DNA of 55,213 nucleotides from Candidatus Segetimicrobium genomatis. GTDB taxonomy: Bacteria > Sysuimicrobiota > Sysuimicrobiia > Sysuimicrobiales > Segetimicrobiaceae. A program made the position numbers and the translations under genes. The DNA lies in assembly GCA_005882275.1 (NCBI GenBank), contig VBAK01000151.1, positions 1 to 55,213 of the forward strand, read 5' to 3'. Positions 34,735 through 44,171 of this stretch are shown here, in pieces; the stretch's first letter is position 1, and each line of letters begins with the position of its first letter. Under the pieces are notes generated by a model. The model saw nothing but the letters and a program-made list of their open reading frames with translations. It ran no database searches and was not told the origin of the DNA.

Positions 34735-34806
34735 GGCTCACCTCGGACCAGCGATAGCCTTCGTCAGGCAAGAAGACCTTGTCCGGGTGCGTGATGGCAC
34801 CCGGCC

Positions 34807-35319
34807 TCACGAAGGCTTATGGTCCGCCCTCTCCCGCCGCTGTGCGCGCCTGTCGTGGTTGGGAGGCTCCGGCGTCAGCCCCGGCACCAGTTCCCCTTTG
34901 ACCTGGGTGGAGTGGCCGCGAAACAGGGCGATGAGCCGGGCGTCCTGGTTGGTGATCGTCACGTCGCACACGCCCGATCGTCCGCCCCGGTGGCGCTCGA
35001 CGGCGTCCGCAATGAGACTGTCGCCCTCACGCGCGGGGGCAATGAAGCTGATCGTGCAGTTGTTCGCCACCGTCACTGCGTTGTGCGAGTTGCAGGCGAA
35101 CGCGAAGGCCGAATCAGCGAGCGCAAAGATCATGCCGCCGTGGCAGATGCGGTGGCCGTTGCACATCTCCGGGCGCACCGCCATGCGCATTGTCGCGCGG
35201 CCCCGGCCGACCTTGGTTATTTCCATGCCGAGCGCGCGGCTGGCCTTGTCCCGCGCCCACATGGCGTCGCGGGCGGCTTCGGCGATCTGCTGCGGCGTCG
35301 GCTTCCTTGTCGCCTTCAC
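34807..35319 (-). CDS. PaaI-type hotdog-fold thioesterase
   Basis: A 170-residue acyl-CoA thioesterase of the PaaI group. The signature NGHRICHGGMIFALADSAFA, with the catalytic-area Asn/His/Gly and Asp, is at about residues 54-73. It hydrolyses phenylacetyl-CoA-like thioesters in other bacteria. The GTG start gives KATRKPTPQQIAEAARDAMW. No phenylacetate genes are nearby, so the substrate is open. The basic C-terminal tail is longer than usual. Confidence 0.9.
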   Translation of the reverse strand: MKATRKPTPQQIAEAARDAMWARDKASRALGMEITKVGRGRATMRMAVRPEMCNGHRICHGGMIFALADSAFAFACNSHNAVTVANNCTISFIAPAREGDSLIADAVERHRGGRSGVCDVTITNQDARLIALFRGHSTQVKGELVPGLTPEPPNHDRRAQRRERADHKPS

Positions 35320-35380
35320 GTGAGCCGTTGAGGCGCGTCCGCTCTACGTTGGCGCCCGCGCCGAGACGATGACGGTCGGC

Positions 35381-35623
35381 TCACCGGACATAGCCTTCCA
35401 CCGTCTTCGCATCCCGCACCTTCGCGTCGTCGGGATTGAGGCCGGCGGCCCTGCGGGCCCGGCGCTGGTGGAGCAGATCCCAGCACTGGTCCAGGATCAC
35501 GTTGATCTGACGCAGCCGTTCGCGGTCCGCGTCCGTGGCTTCCCCCTGGGATTCCTTGTGCCAGATCTCGTGCTCCTCATTGGCCAGCTTATCGATCTGG
35601 TGAAACACCGCTTTGTCGTCCAC
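35381..35623 (-). CDS. DUF2630 family protein
   Basis: An 80-residue helical protein. The start is a GTG 6 bases after GGGAGGGAAG, giving VDDKAVFHQIDKLANEEHEI; the frame is open further up but lacks similarity. LRQINVILDQCWDLLHQRRA and the ending VEGYVR are diagnostic of DUF2630, found mainly in actinobacteria and other high-GC lineages. Function unknown. It lies 61 bases upstream of the thioesterase on the same strand, so they may form one transcript. Confidence 0.85.
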   Translation of the reverse strand: MDDKAVFHQIDKLANEEHEIWHKESQGEATDADRERLRQINVILDQCWDLLHQRRARRAAGLNPDDAKVRDAKTVEGYVR

Positions 35624-36347
35624 GATCTTCCCTCCCGTCGGGTGCCGCTTTTGGCCCTTCCTGGTGCGCGCCGACTGTTTAGGTGCGTGCCGCGGTCGCT
35701 CCTGCGGCATTCAACGACCAGGCTCGCATCGAACCCGTTCTCTCTCGAAACAGAGGAACGAGAGCGACGTACGGATTCATTCCGCGGCCGGGTGCGCTCC
35801 GGTCCGAGGTTTCGATTCGCGATCTCTCCGATGCTCCGGGCGGCGCTGGCGTTGCGGAAGGTCGCGTGGGCGAGGTCGTCGCTTCGTGTCTTCTTAATGT
35901 TTCGTTGATGTTTCGTTCACTGGTGGTTCGATAAGGTGGAGGATTGCATGATGGGGCGTTTTCCGTGTGTGCGCGTCCAGCCTTTACCCGATTCCACCAG
36001 GCGACTTTGTCGCTATTGAATAGTGGCTGGTGACCAATGGCTTGTCATGATTCGGTATGGTATGAAAGGGGGTTTTACCGGGCGCGTATGTGAGGGGCTT
36101 TACCGGCCAGACATGAGCGTGATTTGTGAGGGGTTTCACCGATCGGATAGATGAGGGGTCTCCCCGGTCTGGTATATGGGGTGTTTTACCGCACAGCAGG
36201 TTCCACTGCGGTCCACAGAGGGGTCGCCCGGGTTTAGTCATCCGTGTTTAGTGGGCCGAGACCTGACCATGCGGAGGGTGCGCGGCCGCGTGCCTGGGGT
36301 GGGAAGCGCGCGGGGAGCAGGGGGACGATAACAGAGGCATCAGGGGG
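35624..36347. other. Gene-free 724-bp stretch with repeats
   Basis: No convincing gene. 35624-35710 is an open but family-unlike extension of DUF2630. At 35897-35919 the unit ATGTTTCGTT occurs twice. 36062-36195 holds a 25-bp-periodic degenerate repeat (separate entry). GTTTAGT occurs at 36231 and again at 36245. Base composition is clearly less GC-rich than the flanks, suggesting foreign or remnant DNA. Confidence 0.6.
36062..36195. repeat. 25-bp-periodic degenerate repeat array
   Basis: Read on the minus strand, five units begin CGGTAAAACACCCC, CGGGGAGACCCCTCA, CGGTGAAACCCCTCA, CGGTAAAGCCCCTCA and CGGTAAAACCCCC. Spacing is 25 bases except for the third unit, which is 36 (25 plus 11). The consensus is about CGGTRAAACCCCTCAYA followed by a variable part. 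There are no identical repeats with unique spacers, so it is not CRISPR. It resembles arrays of transposase- or regulator-binding sites; no such gene is next to it. Confidence 0.75.
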
Positions 36348-37322
36348 GTGGGTCGATTGAGGGGATGGAAGCGCACGCTTTGTCTGGTGGGACTGTTGTG
36401 TCTGGTGGGATTGGTGGCGGGTACACGACCGGCGAGCGGGTGGTCGTCAGCGATCGCGTACATCCCGGACACCGCGACTAACGACGTGAAGGTGGTCGAC
36501 ACCGGGTCGGACTCGGTGATCGCGACGGTGCCGGTGGGGACGTCCCCCTTCGGCGTGGTGGTGTTCCCGGACGGATCGCGCGTGTATGTGACGAACTTTG
36601 GCGACAACACGGTATCGGTGTTCGATGCCGCATCGTTTTCGGTGATCGCGACGGTGCCGGTGGGGATCGGCCCCCTCGGCGTGTGCGTGTCGCCGGACGA
36701 GTCGACCGTCTTCGTGCTGAACAATGGCGATAGCACCGTGTCGGTGATCAGTACCGCGACAAACACGGTGGAGTTGACGGCGCCGACGGGGTCGGCCCCC
36801 GCCGGGTGCGCGGTGAGCCTGGACGGGACGACCTTGTTCGTGACAAATGAGGGCGACGGCACCGTGTCGGTGCTCACCGCCTCATCAAGCGCGACGGTGC
36901 CGGTGGGGTCGGCCCCCATCGGTGTGACGCTGTCGCCGGACGGGTCGCGCCTATACGTGGCGAACTCCGGCGATAACACCGTGTCGGTGATCGATACCAC
37001 GAGCGGCGCGGAGGCGACGGTGTCGGTGGGGACGAAGCCCGAAGCCGTGGCGGTGACCCCGGACGGGTCGCGCGCCTACGTCACGAACAACGGCGACAAC
37101 ACCGTGTCGGTGATCGACGCCGCGTCGCTCTCGGTGATCGCAACGGTGGCGGTGGGGGTGGCCCCCATCGGTGTGTCGGTGACTCCGGACGGGTCGACCG
37201 TGGTTGTGGCGAACTCCGGCGACGGCACCGTGTCGACAATCGACACGTCCACGAACACGGTGACGGCCACGGTGACGGTGGGGGCGAGCCCCTCGGCGTT
37301 CGGCACGTTCACCAGCCCCTAA
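36348..37322 (+). CDS. Secreted YVTN-type seven-bladed beta-propeller
   Basis: A 324-residue secreted protein. It has a signal peptide ([20 protein letters not shown]), then seven blades of about 42 residues. Typical blade text is [20 protein letters not shown] plus [10 protein letters not shown]. The family (YncE, archaeal surface-layer YVTN) binds diverse ligands; the role here is unknown. The GTG at 36348 is used; a TTG three codons later is possible. Blade DNA is highly repetitive, so repeat-number variation is likely. Confidence 0.88.
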   Translation: MGRLRGWKRTLCLVGLLCLVGLVAGTRPASGWSSAIAYIPDTATNDVKVVDTGSDSVIATVPVGTSPFGVVVFPDGSRVYVTNFGDNTVSVFDAASFSVIATVPVGIGPLGVCVSPDESTVFVLNNGDSTVSVISTATNTVELTAPTGSAPAGCAVSLDGTTLFVTNEGDGTVSVLTASSSATVPVGSAPIGVTLSPDGSRLYVANSGDNTVSVIDTTSGAEATVSVGTKPEAVAVTPDGSRAYVTNNGDNTVSVIDAASLSVIATVAVGVAPIGVSVTPDGSTVVVANSGDGTVSTIDTSTNTVTATVTVGASPSAFGTFTSP

Positions 37323-37368
37323 GCGGTTGAGGGAGGCAGGCGAGGCCCTCCCGGCGAAGGGGGGGAGG

Positions 37369-38997
37369 ATGTCAACGGGTTCTTCTGCTCGCGGTGGGAA
37401 GGCGGCGGCCGCCGCCGGCGTCGAGGTGCGGGCCTCGGCGACCGGCGGGGCCGCTGAGATTCTGACGCCGGAGGCGCTGGCGTTTGTCGCCACGCTGCAG
37501 CGCGAGTTCAACCCGACGCGCGAGGCCCTGCTCCAAAGGCGCGCTGAGCGGCAGTCGGCGCTCAACGCGGGCGGCCTGCCGGACTTCCTCTCCGACACCC
37601 GGCAGATCCGCGAGGGGCGGTGGACGGTCGCGCCCGTGCCGCGCGACCTGCAGGATCGCAAAGTCGAGATCACCGGGCCGGTGGACCGCAAGATGGTCAT
37701 CAACGCCCTCAACTCCGGGGCCAGCACGTACATGGCCGACTTTGAGGACGCCAACTCGCCGACGTGGGCGAACAACGTCGGCGGGCACGTCAACCTGAGA
37801 GACGCGATCCGGCGATCCATCGAGTACACGACGCCGGACGGGCGGACGTACCGGCTCAACAACACGACGGCGACGTTGCTCGTCCGCCCGCGGGGGTGGC
37901 ACCTCGACGAGAAGCATGTGCTCGTCGACGGCCGACCGATCTCGGGCAGCCTGATGGACTTCGGGCTCTACATGTTTCACAACGCGCGGGCGCTGCTCGA
38001 TCGGGGAACCGGGCCGTACTTCTATCTGCCGAAGGTTCAGAGCCACCTCGAGGCCCGCCTCTGGAACGACGTCTTCGTCTTTGCTCAGGACGCCCTCGGC
38101 GTTCCCCGCGGCAGCATCAAGGCGACGGTGCTCGTCGAGCACATCCTCGCCGCGTTCGAGATGGAAGAAATCCTGTACGAGCTGCGGGAGCATTCCGCGG
38201 GCCTGAACGCCGGGCGCTGGGATTACATCTACAGCCTCATCAAGACCTTCCGCGACCGTCCGGAATTCGTCCTGCCCGACCGGGCTCAGGTGACGATGAC
38301 GGTACCGTTCATGCGGGCCTACACGGAGCTCCTGGTCAAAACCTGCCACCGCCGCGGCGCCTACGCGATCGGCGGCATGGCCGCCTTCATCCCCAGCCGG
38401 CGGGATCCCGAGGTGAACCGGGTCGCCCTGGAGAAGGTCCATGACGACAAGATCCGCGAGGTCACCGATGGGTTCGACGGGACGTGGGTGGCGCACCCGG
38501 ACCTGGTGCGGGAGGCGATGGCGTCCTTCAACAGTGTGCTCGAAGACCGCCCGCATCAGCTCGGCCGGCGGCGCGAAGAGGTGCGGACGTCCGCGCGGGA
38601 TCTGCTCGACGTCCGGATCCCCGGGGGCACGGTGACCGAGGCCGGCCTGCGCGCCAATATCAGTGTCGGGATCCAGTACGTGGAGTCGTGGCTCCGGGGG
38701 ACCGGGGCGGCCGCGCTCTACAACCTGATGGAGGATGCCGCCACCGCGGAGATCGCCCGGTCCCAGGTGTGGCAGTGGGTGCGCCACGCCGTCCGGCTCA
38801 GCGGGGGCGCTCCCGTGACCGCGGACCTCGTCCGCCGACTTGAATTGGAAGAGCTCGCCCGGATCCGCCGCGAGATCGGCGCCGACACGTTCGACCGGGG
38901 CCGGTTCGAGGAGGCCCGCGGGCTGTTCGAGGAGGTCGCGCTGAGCGACACGTTTGTGGAGTTTCTCACCATCCCCGCCTACAGGCACATCGACTGA
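37369..38997 (+). CDS. aceB: Malate synthase A
   Basis: Condenses glyoxylate and acetyl-CoA to malate. It has 542 residues from the ATG after GGGGGGAGG. Matching segments are [57 protein letters not shown] and [20 protein letters not shown]. The first 40 residues are an Ala/Gly-rich tail. Isocitrate lyase, the partner of the glyoxylate shunt, is not in this window. Confidence 0.96.
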   Translation: MSTGSSARGGKAAAAAGVEVRASATGGAAEILTPEALAFVATLQREFNPTREALLQRRAERQSALNAGGLPDFLSDTRQIREGRWTVAPVPRDLQDRKVEITGPVDRKMVINALNSGASTYMADFEDANSPTWANNVGGHVNLRDAIRRSIEYTTPDGRTYRLNNTTATLLVRPRGWHLDEKHVLVDGRPISGSLMDFGLYMFHNARALLDRGTGPYFYLPKVQSHLEARLWNDVFVFAQDALGVPRGSIKATVLVEHILAAFEMEEILYELREHSAGLNAGRWDYIYSLIKTFRDRPEFVLPDRAQVTMTVPFMRAYTELLVKTCHRRGAYAIGGMAAFIPSRRDPEVNRVALEKVHDDKIREVTDGFDGTWVAHPDLVREAMASFNSVLEDRPHQLGRRREEVRTSARDLLDVRIPGGTVTEAGLRANISVGIQYVESWLRGTGAAALYNLMEDAATAEIARSQVWQWVRHAVRLSGGAPVTADLVRRLELEELARIRREIGADTFDRGRFEEARGLFEEVALSDTFVEFLTIPAYRHID

Positions 38998-39264
38998 CGC
39001 CTTCCCCCGACCAACACACCTAAGGAATCTCCAGCCTGACGATCAGGGCATCCCTCTATTGGCGATTACCTGATCCGCGTGTAGCCTGCCTTCAGCGGTA
39101 GAAGGAAAGCCTCTTCGGGGTGATTCCCGCAGGTGCCAGAGCCACCTTCGCGTGCCGGGCAGTTAGGGTGTCGGCATTCACCCAGGAGCCCTCCAGAGAT
39201 CACGCTCCTTTCCAGATCCCTCACCCAAAGGAGGATGTTTCATCCGCGAGAGGGGGCTGACCGG

Positions 39265-40749
39265 ATGTCACGTTCTTGGATCAGAACGGGTACTGCGCTG
39301 TGCGCGATCTTCGCGTTCGCCGTCGCGCTGTCGCCGGCCGGAGGACCTGGATACCAGAGAGTGTTGGAGTTCGCTCCGCTGATCGCCGTGGCGCCCGACG
39401 AGGATCAGGCGACCGTCGCGACCGCCGCCGCCTGCACCACCCCGGCGCCTACGATACAGTCGGCGTTCATCCACTGCTACCGGCCGGCCGATATCTATGC
39501 CGCCTACCGCGTCGACGCCGTGCACCAGGCGGGCATCACCGGCGCGGGGCAGACGATCGTCATCGTCGACTCGTACGGCAGCCCGACGGCGCTTCACGAT
39601 CTGCAGTTCTTCAGTTCCACCTTTGGCCTGCCCCAGCCGGACCTCACGATCATCTACCCGGACGGCGCGCCGCCCTTCAACAACTCGGTCAACGGCGCGC
39701 AGGTCAACTGGGCCTTCGAGACCAGCCTGGATGTGCAGTGGGCCCACGCCATCGCGCCCGACGCCAAGATTGTGTTGATCGCTCCCGTTCCGGCCGAGAC
39801 CGAGGGCGTGCAGGGGTTCCCGAACATGCTCAAGGGCGAGGAGATCGCGGCGGACAACTTCCCCGGCTCCCCCATCAGCCAGAGCTTCGCGGCCACCGAG
39901 CAATCGTTCCATGGGGCCGGCGACCCGCAGGTGCAGCGGTTCGATGACGTCTACCGGCAGGCCGCGGCGAACGGGATGACGGTGTTTGGGTCGAGCGGCG
40001 ACACCGGTACCGCGAACGTCGACAAACAGCGGCGGACGTTCCCGTTCCCGACCGTGAACTGGCCGTCCTCGGACCCGCTGGTGACCTCGGCGGGGGGGAC
40101 GTGGCTGCAGTTCGGCTGGCGCTGGCGGCCGACGGTCCAGGCCTCCGATTACTTCGCCTGCCTGGAGGCGGGTCACCCGGTCAACACGTGCCGCGCCCAG
40201 TACCTGAGCTTCGTCCCGGGTGGGCGGAGCGAGGCTGTCTGGAAAGAGGACTGGGATCTGATCGCCACCGGGGGCGGACGGAGCGCGCTGTTCGCCCCCC
40301 CGGCGTTCCAGTCGGGGATATCGCAGCCGGTCCTGCACGGCCGCCGCGGCATTCCCGACCTGGCCTGGAACGCCGCGGTGAACGGCGGGGTGCTCGTGTT
40401 CACGAGCTTCCCCGGCACGCGCGTGGGGTGGCACACCGTCGGCGGAACGAGCGCCTCTTCCCCCCAACTGGCCGCCCTGATCGCCCTGACCAACCAGATG
40501 CGCGCGCACGCGGGGAAGGGACCCGTGGGGTATCTCAACCCCCGGCTCTATCACCTGCCTGCCTCCGACTTCACCGACATCGTTCCGCTGACATTTGGGG
40601 CCGGCGCCGGGGCGACCACGCTCAACAGCAACGCCGAGTACGGCGCGGGGATCCCCGGGATGCCGACGACCGCCGGCTGGGACCTCACCACCGGATTCGG
40701 GAGCCCGAGGGCCGACGATTTTGTGCTCGATCTGGCGCTGCAGCCGTAG
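39265..40749 (+). CDS. Secreted S53 (sedolisin/kumamolisin) peptidase, no pro-domain seen
   Basis: A secreted serine-carboxyl peptidase, usually active at low pH. In 494 residues the catalytic Glu152 and Asp156 (FETSLDVQW), the oxyanion Asp246 (GSSGDTG) and Ser396 (GGTSASSP) are all present, and a calcium-site-like GWDLTTGFGSP lies near the end. A signal peptide (ALCAIFAFAVALSPAG) is followed by only about 50 residues before the catalytic fold. The long pro-kumamolisin domain is missing. Start is ATG 39265; an ATG at 39235 sits too close to its AGGAGG. Confidence 0.88.
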   Translation: MSRSWIRTGTALCAIFAFAVALSPAGGPGYQRVLEFAPLIAVAPDEDQATVATAAACTTPAPTIQSAFIHCYRPADIYAAYRVDAVHQAGITGAGQTIVIVDSYGSPTALHDLQFFSSTFGLPQPDLTIIYPDGAPPFNNSVNGAQVNWAFETSLDVQWAHAIAPDAKIVLIAPVPAETEGVQGFPNMLKGEEIAADNFPGSPISQSFAATEQSFHGAGDPQVQRFDDVYRQAAANGMTVFGSSGDTGTANVDKQRRTFPFPTVNWPSSDPLVTSAGGTWLQFGWRWRPTVQASDYFACLEAGHPVNTCRAQYLSFVPGGRSEAVWKEDWDLIATGGGRSALFAPPAFQSGISQPVLHGRRGIPDLAWNAAVNGGVLVFTSFPGTRVGWHTVGGTSASSPQLAALIALTNQMRAHAGKGPVGYLNPRLYHLPASDFTDIVPLTFGAGAGATTLNSNAEYGAGIPGMPTTAGWDLTTGFGSPRADDFVLDLALQP

Positions 40750-40946
40750 GTTCTGCCCTCGTCAGCTCGAGCACGATGAGGCATGCCCGTTGGGGCGCAC
40801 GCCGTCAGGCGGCGCCCCAGCGGAGCGTCTCAGGTCCGCGACGGCTTTCACCCAGCCTTCGACGGCTCTTCACCTCCGGTTGACGACCGGTGGTGACGCT
40901 GTGGAATAATAAGGGTGTCCGCTGGCGACTGTGCGGGGAGGGCGAG

Positions 40947-42320
40947 ATGCGACTTCGCGGGCGAACCGTGACCGCCGTGATCATCCTGGACGTCGCCCTG
41001 GCGCTCACCGGGATGCAGGTGCGGGCGGCGTTGAGCCAGGCGGCGGGGTTGAGCAAGATCAACCACGTCATCGTCATCTACCAGGAGAACTGGAGCTTCG
41101 ACGGCCTCTACGGAACGTTCCCGGGAGCGAACGGGGTGGCCAATGCCGGTCCGACGCTCCGGCAGGTGGACAAGACCGGGCAGCCGTATGCCACGCTCCC
41201 GCAGCCGATCGACACCACGAAGAAGCCTCCTGCCCCCGACCCGCGCTTCCCCGCCGACATGCCCATCGGGCCGTTCGATCTCGCCCGCTTCGTCGAACCC
41301 GACCAGCGGACCGGTGACCTCGTCCATCAATTTTTCCAGGAGCAGTACCAGATCGACGGCGGAAAGATGGACAAGTTCGTCGCGTGGAGCGACGCCGCCG
41401 GCCTGGTGATGAGCCGCTACGACGCCACGAATCTGCCGGAAGGGATGCTCGCCCAACGGTACGTCCTCGCCGACAACTTCTTCCACGCCGCCTTCGGCGG
41501 TTCGTTCCTGAACCACTTCTGGTTGGTCTGCGCGTGCACGCCGCAGTGGCCCAACGCTCCCGACGCTCTTAAAGCGCAACTGGACGCCGGCGGCATGGTG
41601 GTCAAGGACGGCTTTGTGACGCCGGACGGCTACGCCGTCAACACCGCCTACACGATCAACACGCCGCACCCCGCCCGCGTCAGCGATCCCGCCCGGCTCC
41701 TGCCCAGCCAGACCATGCCGACGATCGGCGACCGGTTGGAGGAGAAGGGGATCTCCTGGGCCTGGTATTCGGGCGGCTGGAACGACGCGCTCGCGGGGCG
41801 CCCCGACCCGCTCTTCCAGTTCCACCATCAGGTGTTCGCGTACTTTGCCCGGTACGCGGACGGCACGCCCGGCCGCGCCCAGCACCTCAGAGACGAGCAG
41901 GACCTCTGGGCGGCGCTCAAGGAGGGCACGCTGCCGGCCGTGGCCTTCGTCAAGTTCCTCGGACCCGACAACGAGCACCCCGGCTACGCGGACGTGATCC
42001 GCGGGCAGCGGCACACCCTCGAGCTGGTCGCCGCCGTGATGCAGAGTCCCTATTGGGCCGACTCGGCGATCATTATCACCTACGATGAGAACGGCGGCCG
42101 CTGGGACCACGTCCCGCCGCCGAAGGGGGACCGCTGGGGACCCGGCGCCCGCGTCCCGACCATCATCATCTCCCCCTACGCGAAACGGCGCGTCGTCGAC
42201 CACACCCAGTACGATACGACCGCGATCCTCCGGCTGATCGAGCGGCGGTGGAACCTCCCGCCCCTGGGCAGCCGGGATGCCGGCGCCGGCGACCTCCGCA
42301 ACGCGTTCAACTTCTTCTAG
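40947..42320 (+). CDS. Secreted phosphoesterase (AcpA / phospholipase C family)
   Basis: A phosphoesterase of the alkaline-phosphatase superfamily group that includes acid phosphatase AcpA and bacterial phospholipase C. In 457 residues it has a signal peptide (VTAVIILDVALALTGMQVRA). The family motif HVIVIYQENWSFDGLYGTFP has the metal-site Glu47-Asn48. LADNFFHAAFGGSFLNHFWL and IIITYDENGGRWDHVPPP match the rest of the metal site. The start follows GGGGAGGG. The substrate (phosphomonoester or phospholipid) cannot be told. Confidence 0.87.
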   Translation: MRLRGRTVTAVIILDVALALTGMQVRAALSQAAGLSKINHVIVIYQENWSFDGLYGTFPGANGVANAGPTLRQVDKTGQPYATLPQPIDTTKKPPAPDPRFPADMPIGPFDLARFVEPDQRTGDLVHQFFQEQYQIDGGKMDKFVAWSDAAGLVMSRYDATNLPEGMLAQRYVLADNFFHAAFGGSFLNHFWLVCACTPQWPNAPDALKAQLDAGGMVVKDGFVTPDGYAVNTAYTINTPHPARVSDPARLLPSQTMPTIGDRLEEKGISWAWYSGGWNDALAGRPDPLFQFHHQVFAYFARYADGTPGRAQHLRDEQDLWAALKEGTLPAVAFVKFLGPDNEHPGYADVIRGQRHTLELVAAVMQSPYWADSAIIITYDENGGRWDHVPPPKGDRWGPGARVPTIIISPYAKRRVVDHTQYDTTAILRLIERRWNLPPLGSRDAGAGDLRNAFNFF

Positions 42321-42718
42321 GCCGGCCGGGCGCCCGGGGACGGGCGCCGCTTCCCAACGGACGGACATCCGGGCATCGAGGCGCGGACGGTCCCCGCGTG
42401 GAGATCCCGCCGGCACTTCCTCTCGTACCGCTCGTACCGCGACGCACGCCGGCGGGCTGCAACGAGAGGTCTGAAGACACGGCGGATGGGGTAAGAAACT
42501 TTCCGATGGTCCGTGTCCCAGGCTCGATAAATCAACCTCGACGATCAGTTCGCATCTGACCAGTGGAGATCTCATTTCACAAGGACTGTGATCGATTCTT
42601 CATGTGATCGATTCTTCAATTGAAGAGGCGGCCATGCGGGCCCGGAAGGGAGGTTTGAAAGCCCGGCGGATGGGGCAAAGACAGTGGAGAGGGAAAAATG
42701 ACAGGGAGGGAAGGCCAG
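42321..42718. other. Gene-free 398-bp stretch with 16-bp tandem repeat
   Basis: After the hairpin at 42329-42348 there is no convincing gene. TGTGATCGATTCTTCA occurs twice in tandem (42587-42602 and 42603-42618). The palindrome CTTCAATTGAAG (42614-42625) overlaps the second copy. They lie about 95 bases before the next gene and could be a regulatory site for it. Confidence 0.6.
42329..42348 (+). terminator. Hairpin after the phosphoesterase gene
   Basis: GGCGCCCG (42329-42336) pairs perfectly with CGGGCGCC (42341-42348) around GGGA, 8 bases after the stop. No T-run follows; a terminator or stabilising hairpin. Confidence 0.55.
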
Positions 42719-43015
42719 ATGGCATATTGGAAATGTGCCGCGTGTGGATACGAAGCCCAAAACGATAAGCAAAAGCAGGAGCACACGACCAAGATGGCCA
42801 ATGACCCTATACACGCGAAGAATTCCCGGCCGGCAGAAGGACAGCGCTGGGGCGGGGAGAGCGCTCCCGTCGGCGGCGGTGGTGGTGGGGCGCGAGATCC
42901 CTGGAAGAGGCCCGAGCAGCAGCCACAGCAACAGCAGCAGCCGGCCAAGGCCAATCAGCCCCCGCGCATGGATCCCAAGTGGGGCGGCGGTGGAAAGGGA
43001 GACAAGAAGCCCTAG
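42719..43015 (+). CDS. Small zinc-finger-like protein with low-complexity tail
   Basis: A 98-residue protein. The N-terminus AYWKCAACGYEAQNDKQKQE followed by HTTKMANDPIH gives a CxxC...H...H spacing like a zinc finger. The rest is disordered: a Gly run, then PEQQPQQQQQ and a Gly/Lys-rich end. I chose the ATG after GGGAGGGAAGG; an ATG at 42698 with its own GAGAGGG adds seven residues. Family not recognised. It may bind nucleic acid, judged only from the finger-like Cys/His pattern. Confidence 0.65.
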   Translation: MAYWKCAACGYEAQNDKQKQEHTTKMANDPIHAKNSRPAEGQRWGGESAPVGGGGGGARDPWKRPEQQPQQQQQPAKANQPPRMDPKWGGGGKGDKKP

Positions 43016-43126
43016 TTCCAAGCCGGGGCGAACGTTCAACAAATTCGCATAAGCGCCTCCGGGGGCCGGACTCGGCACGACAGCCGGGTCCGACCCCCGA
43101 AGTGTTTCCACGCAGGGAGACAGGAT

Positions 43127-44137
43127 GTGACGGCCAATGATGCCGCGGTGACCCGCAGGCGATTCCTGGAAATTGCCGCCGCCTCGATCCCGGCGGGTCT
43201 CCCTTCGACTCCGCGGGGGACGGAAGGCGTCGGTCGGGTGCCCCGCCGCCCGCTCGGCCGCACGGGGGAACGCGTGTCCGCGATCGGGCTCGGCGGATTT
43301 CACCTCGGCAAGCCGGACGTCCCGGAGCCGGAAAGCCTTCGCATCATCCGCGCCGCGATCGACGGCGGAATCACCTTTCTCGACAACTGCTGGGATTACA
43401 ACGGCGGGCAGAGCGAGATCCGCATGGGCAAAGCGCTGCGCGACGGATACCGTCGGCGCGCGTTTCTGATGACCAAGATCGACGGGCGCGATCGGCGCAC
43501 GGCCGCGAGGCAGATCGACGAATCGCTCCGCCGGCTCGAGACCGACCGCATCGACCTCCTGCAGTTCCACGAAGTCATTCGGATGGACGATCCCGAGCGT
43601 ATTTTTGCGGCGGGCGGGGCGATGGAAGCGGCGCTCGAGGCCAGGCAGGCGGGCAAGGTCCGCTACATCGGGTTCACCGGGCACAAGAGCCCCAAGATCC
43701 ACCTGAAGATGCTGGAGGTGGCGGCGGGCCACCGCGTTCGCTTCGACGCGGTGCAGATGCCCCTCAACGCGATGGACGCCCACTACGACAGCTTCGAGCG
43801 GCACGTCCTGCCTGCGCTCGTGCGAGACGGGATCGGGGTGCTCGGGATGAAGCCGATGGGCGACCACGTCATTCTCGAAAGCAAGACCGTGACACCGGTG
43901 GAATGCCTGCGCTACGCGATGAGCCTGCCGACCAGCGTCGTGATCACCGGATGCGACTCGATGCCGATCCTCGAGCAGGCGCTGCGCGCGGCGCGGAGTT
44001 TCCGGCCGATGGACTCGAACGAGATCGACGCGCTGTTCGCGAAGACCGCCCAGGCCGCGCGCGGCGGACGCTACGAGTTGTACAAGACGACGCACACGTT
44101 CGACGGGACCGTGCACAACCCGCACTGGTTGGGATGA
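43127..44137 (+). CDS. Aldo/keto reductase with Tat signal
   Basis: A 336-residue NAD(P)H-dependent oxidoreductase. The catalytic tetrad is visible: Asp86 and Tyr91 (FLDNCWDYNGG), Lys117 (LMTKIDGR) and His148 (LLQFHEV). The N-terminus AVTRRRFLEIAAASIPAG is a twin-arginine signal, so the folded cofactor-loaded enzyme may be exported. The GTG start follows AGGGAGACAGG. The C-terminal part resembles the FeS-less AKR group found with secretion signals in soil bacteria. Substrate unknown. Confidence 0.9.
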   Translation: MTANDAAVTRRRFLEIAAASIPAGLPSTPRGTEGVGRVPRRPLGRTGERVSAIGLGGFHLGKPDVPEPESLRIIRAAIDGGITFLDNCWDYNGGQSEIRMGKALRDGYRRRAFLMTKIDGRDRRTAARQIDESLRRLETDRIDLLQFHEVIRMDDPERIFAAGGAMEAALEARQAGKVRYIGFTGHKSPKIHLKMLEVAAGHRVRFDAVQMPLNAMDAHYDSFERHVLPALVRDGIGVLGMKPMGDHVILESKTVTPVECLRYAMSLPTSVVITGCDSMPILEQALRAARSFRPMDSNEIDALFAKTAQAARGGRYELYKTTHTFDGTVHNPHWLG

Positions 44138-44171
44138 CGGAGACGGGCCGTCGGACGGAGCCGGTGCGGTC

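Noticed and set aside
35624..35710. Longer DUF2630 start at 35710
   Set aside because: The extra 29 basic residues lack family similarity, and the GTG at 35623 has a near-perfect GGGAGGGAAG ribosome-binding site.
36062..36195. CRISPR array
   Set aside because: Units are degenerate and the consensus occupies most of each 25-base period; there are no unique spacers of constant length and no cas genes.
38998..39264. Riboswitch or leader RNA before the S53 peptidase gene
   Set aside because: The 267-base gap has some short complementary pieces but no recognisable conserved motif or strong fold by eye.
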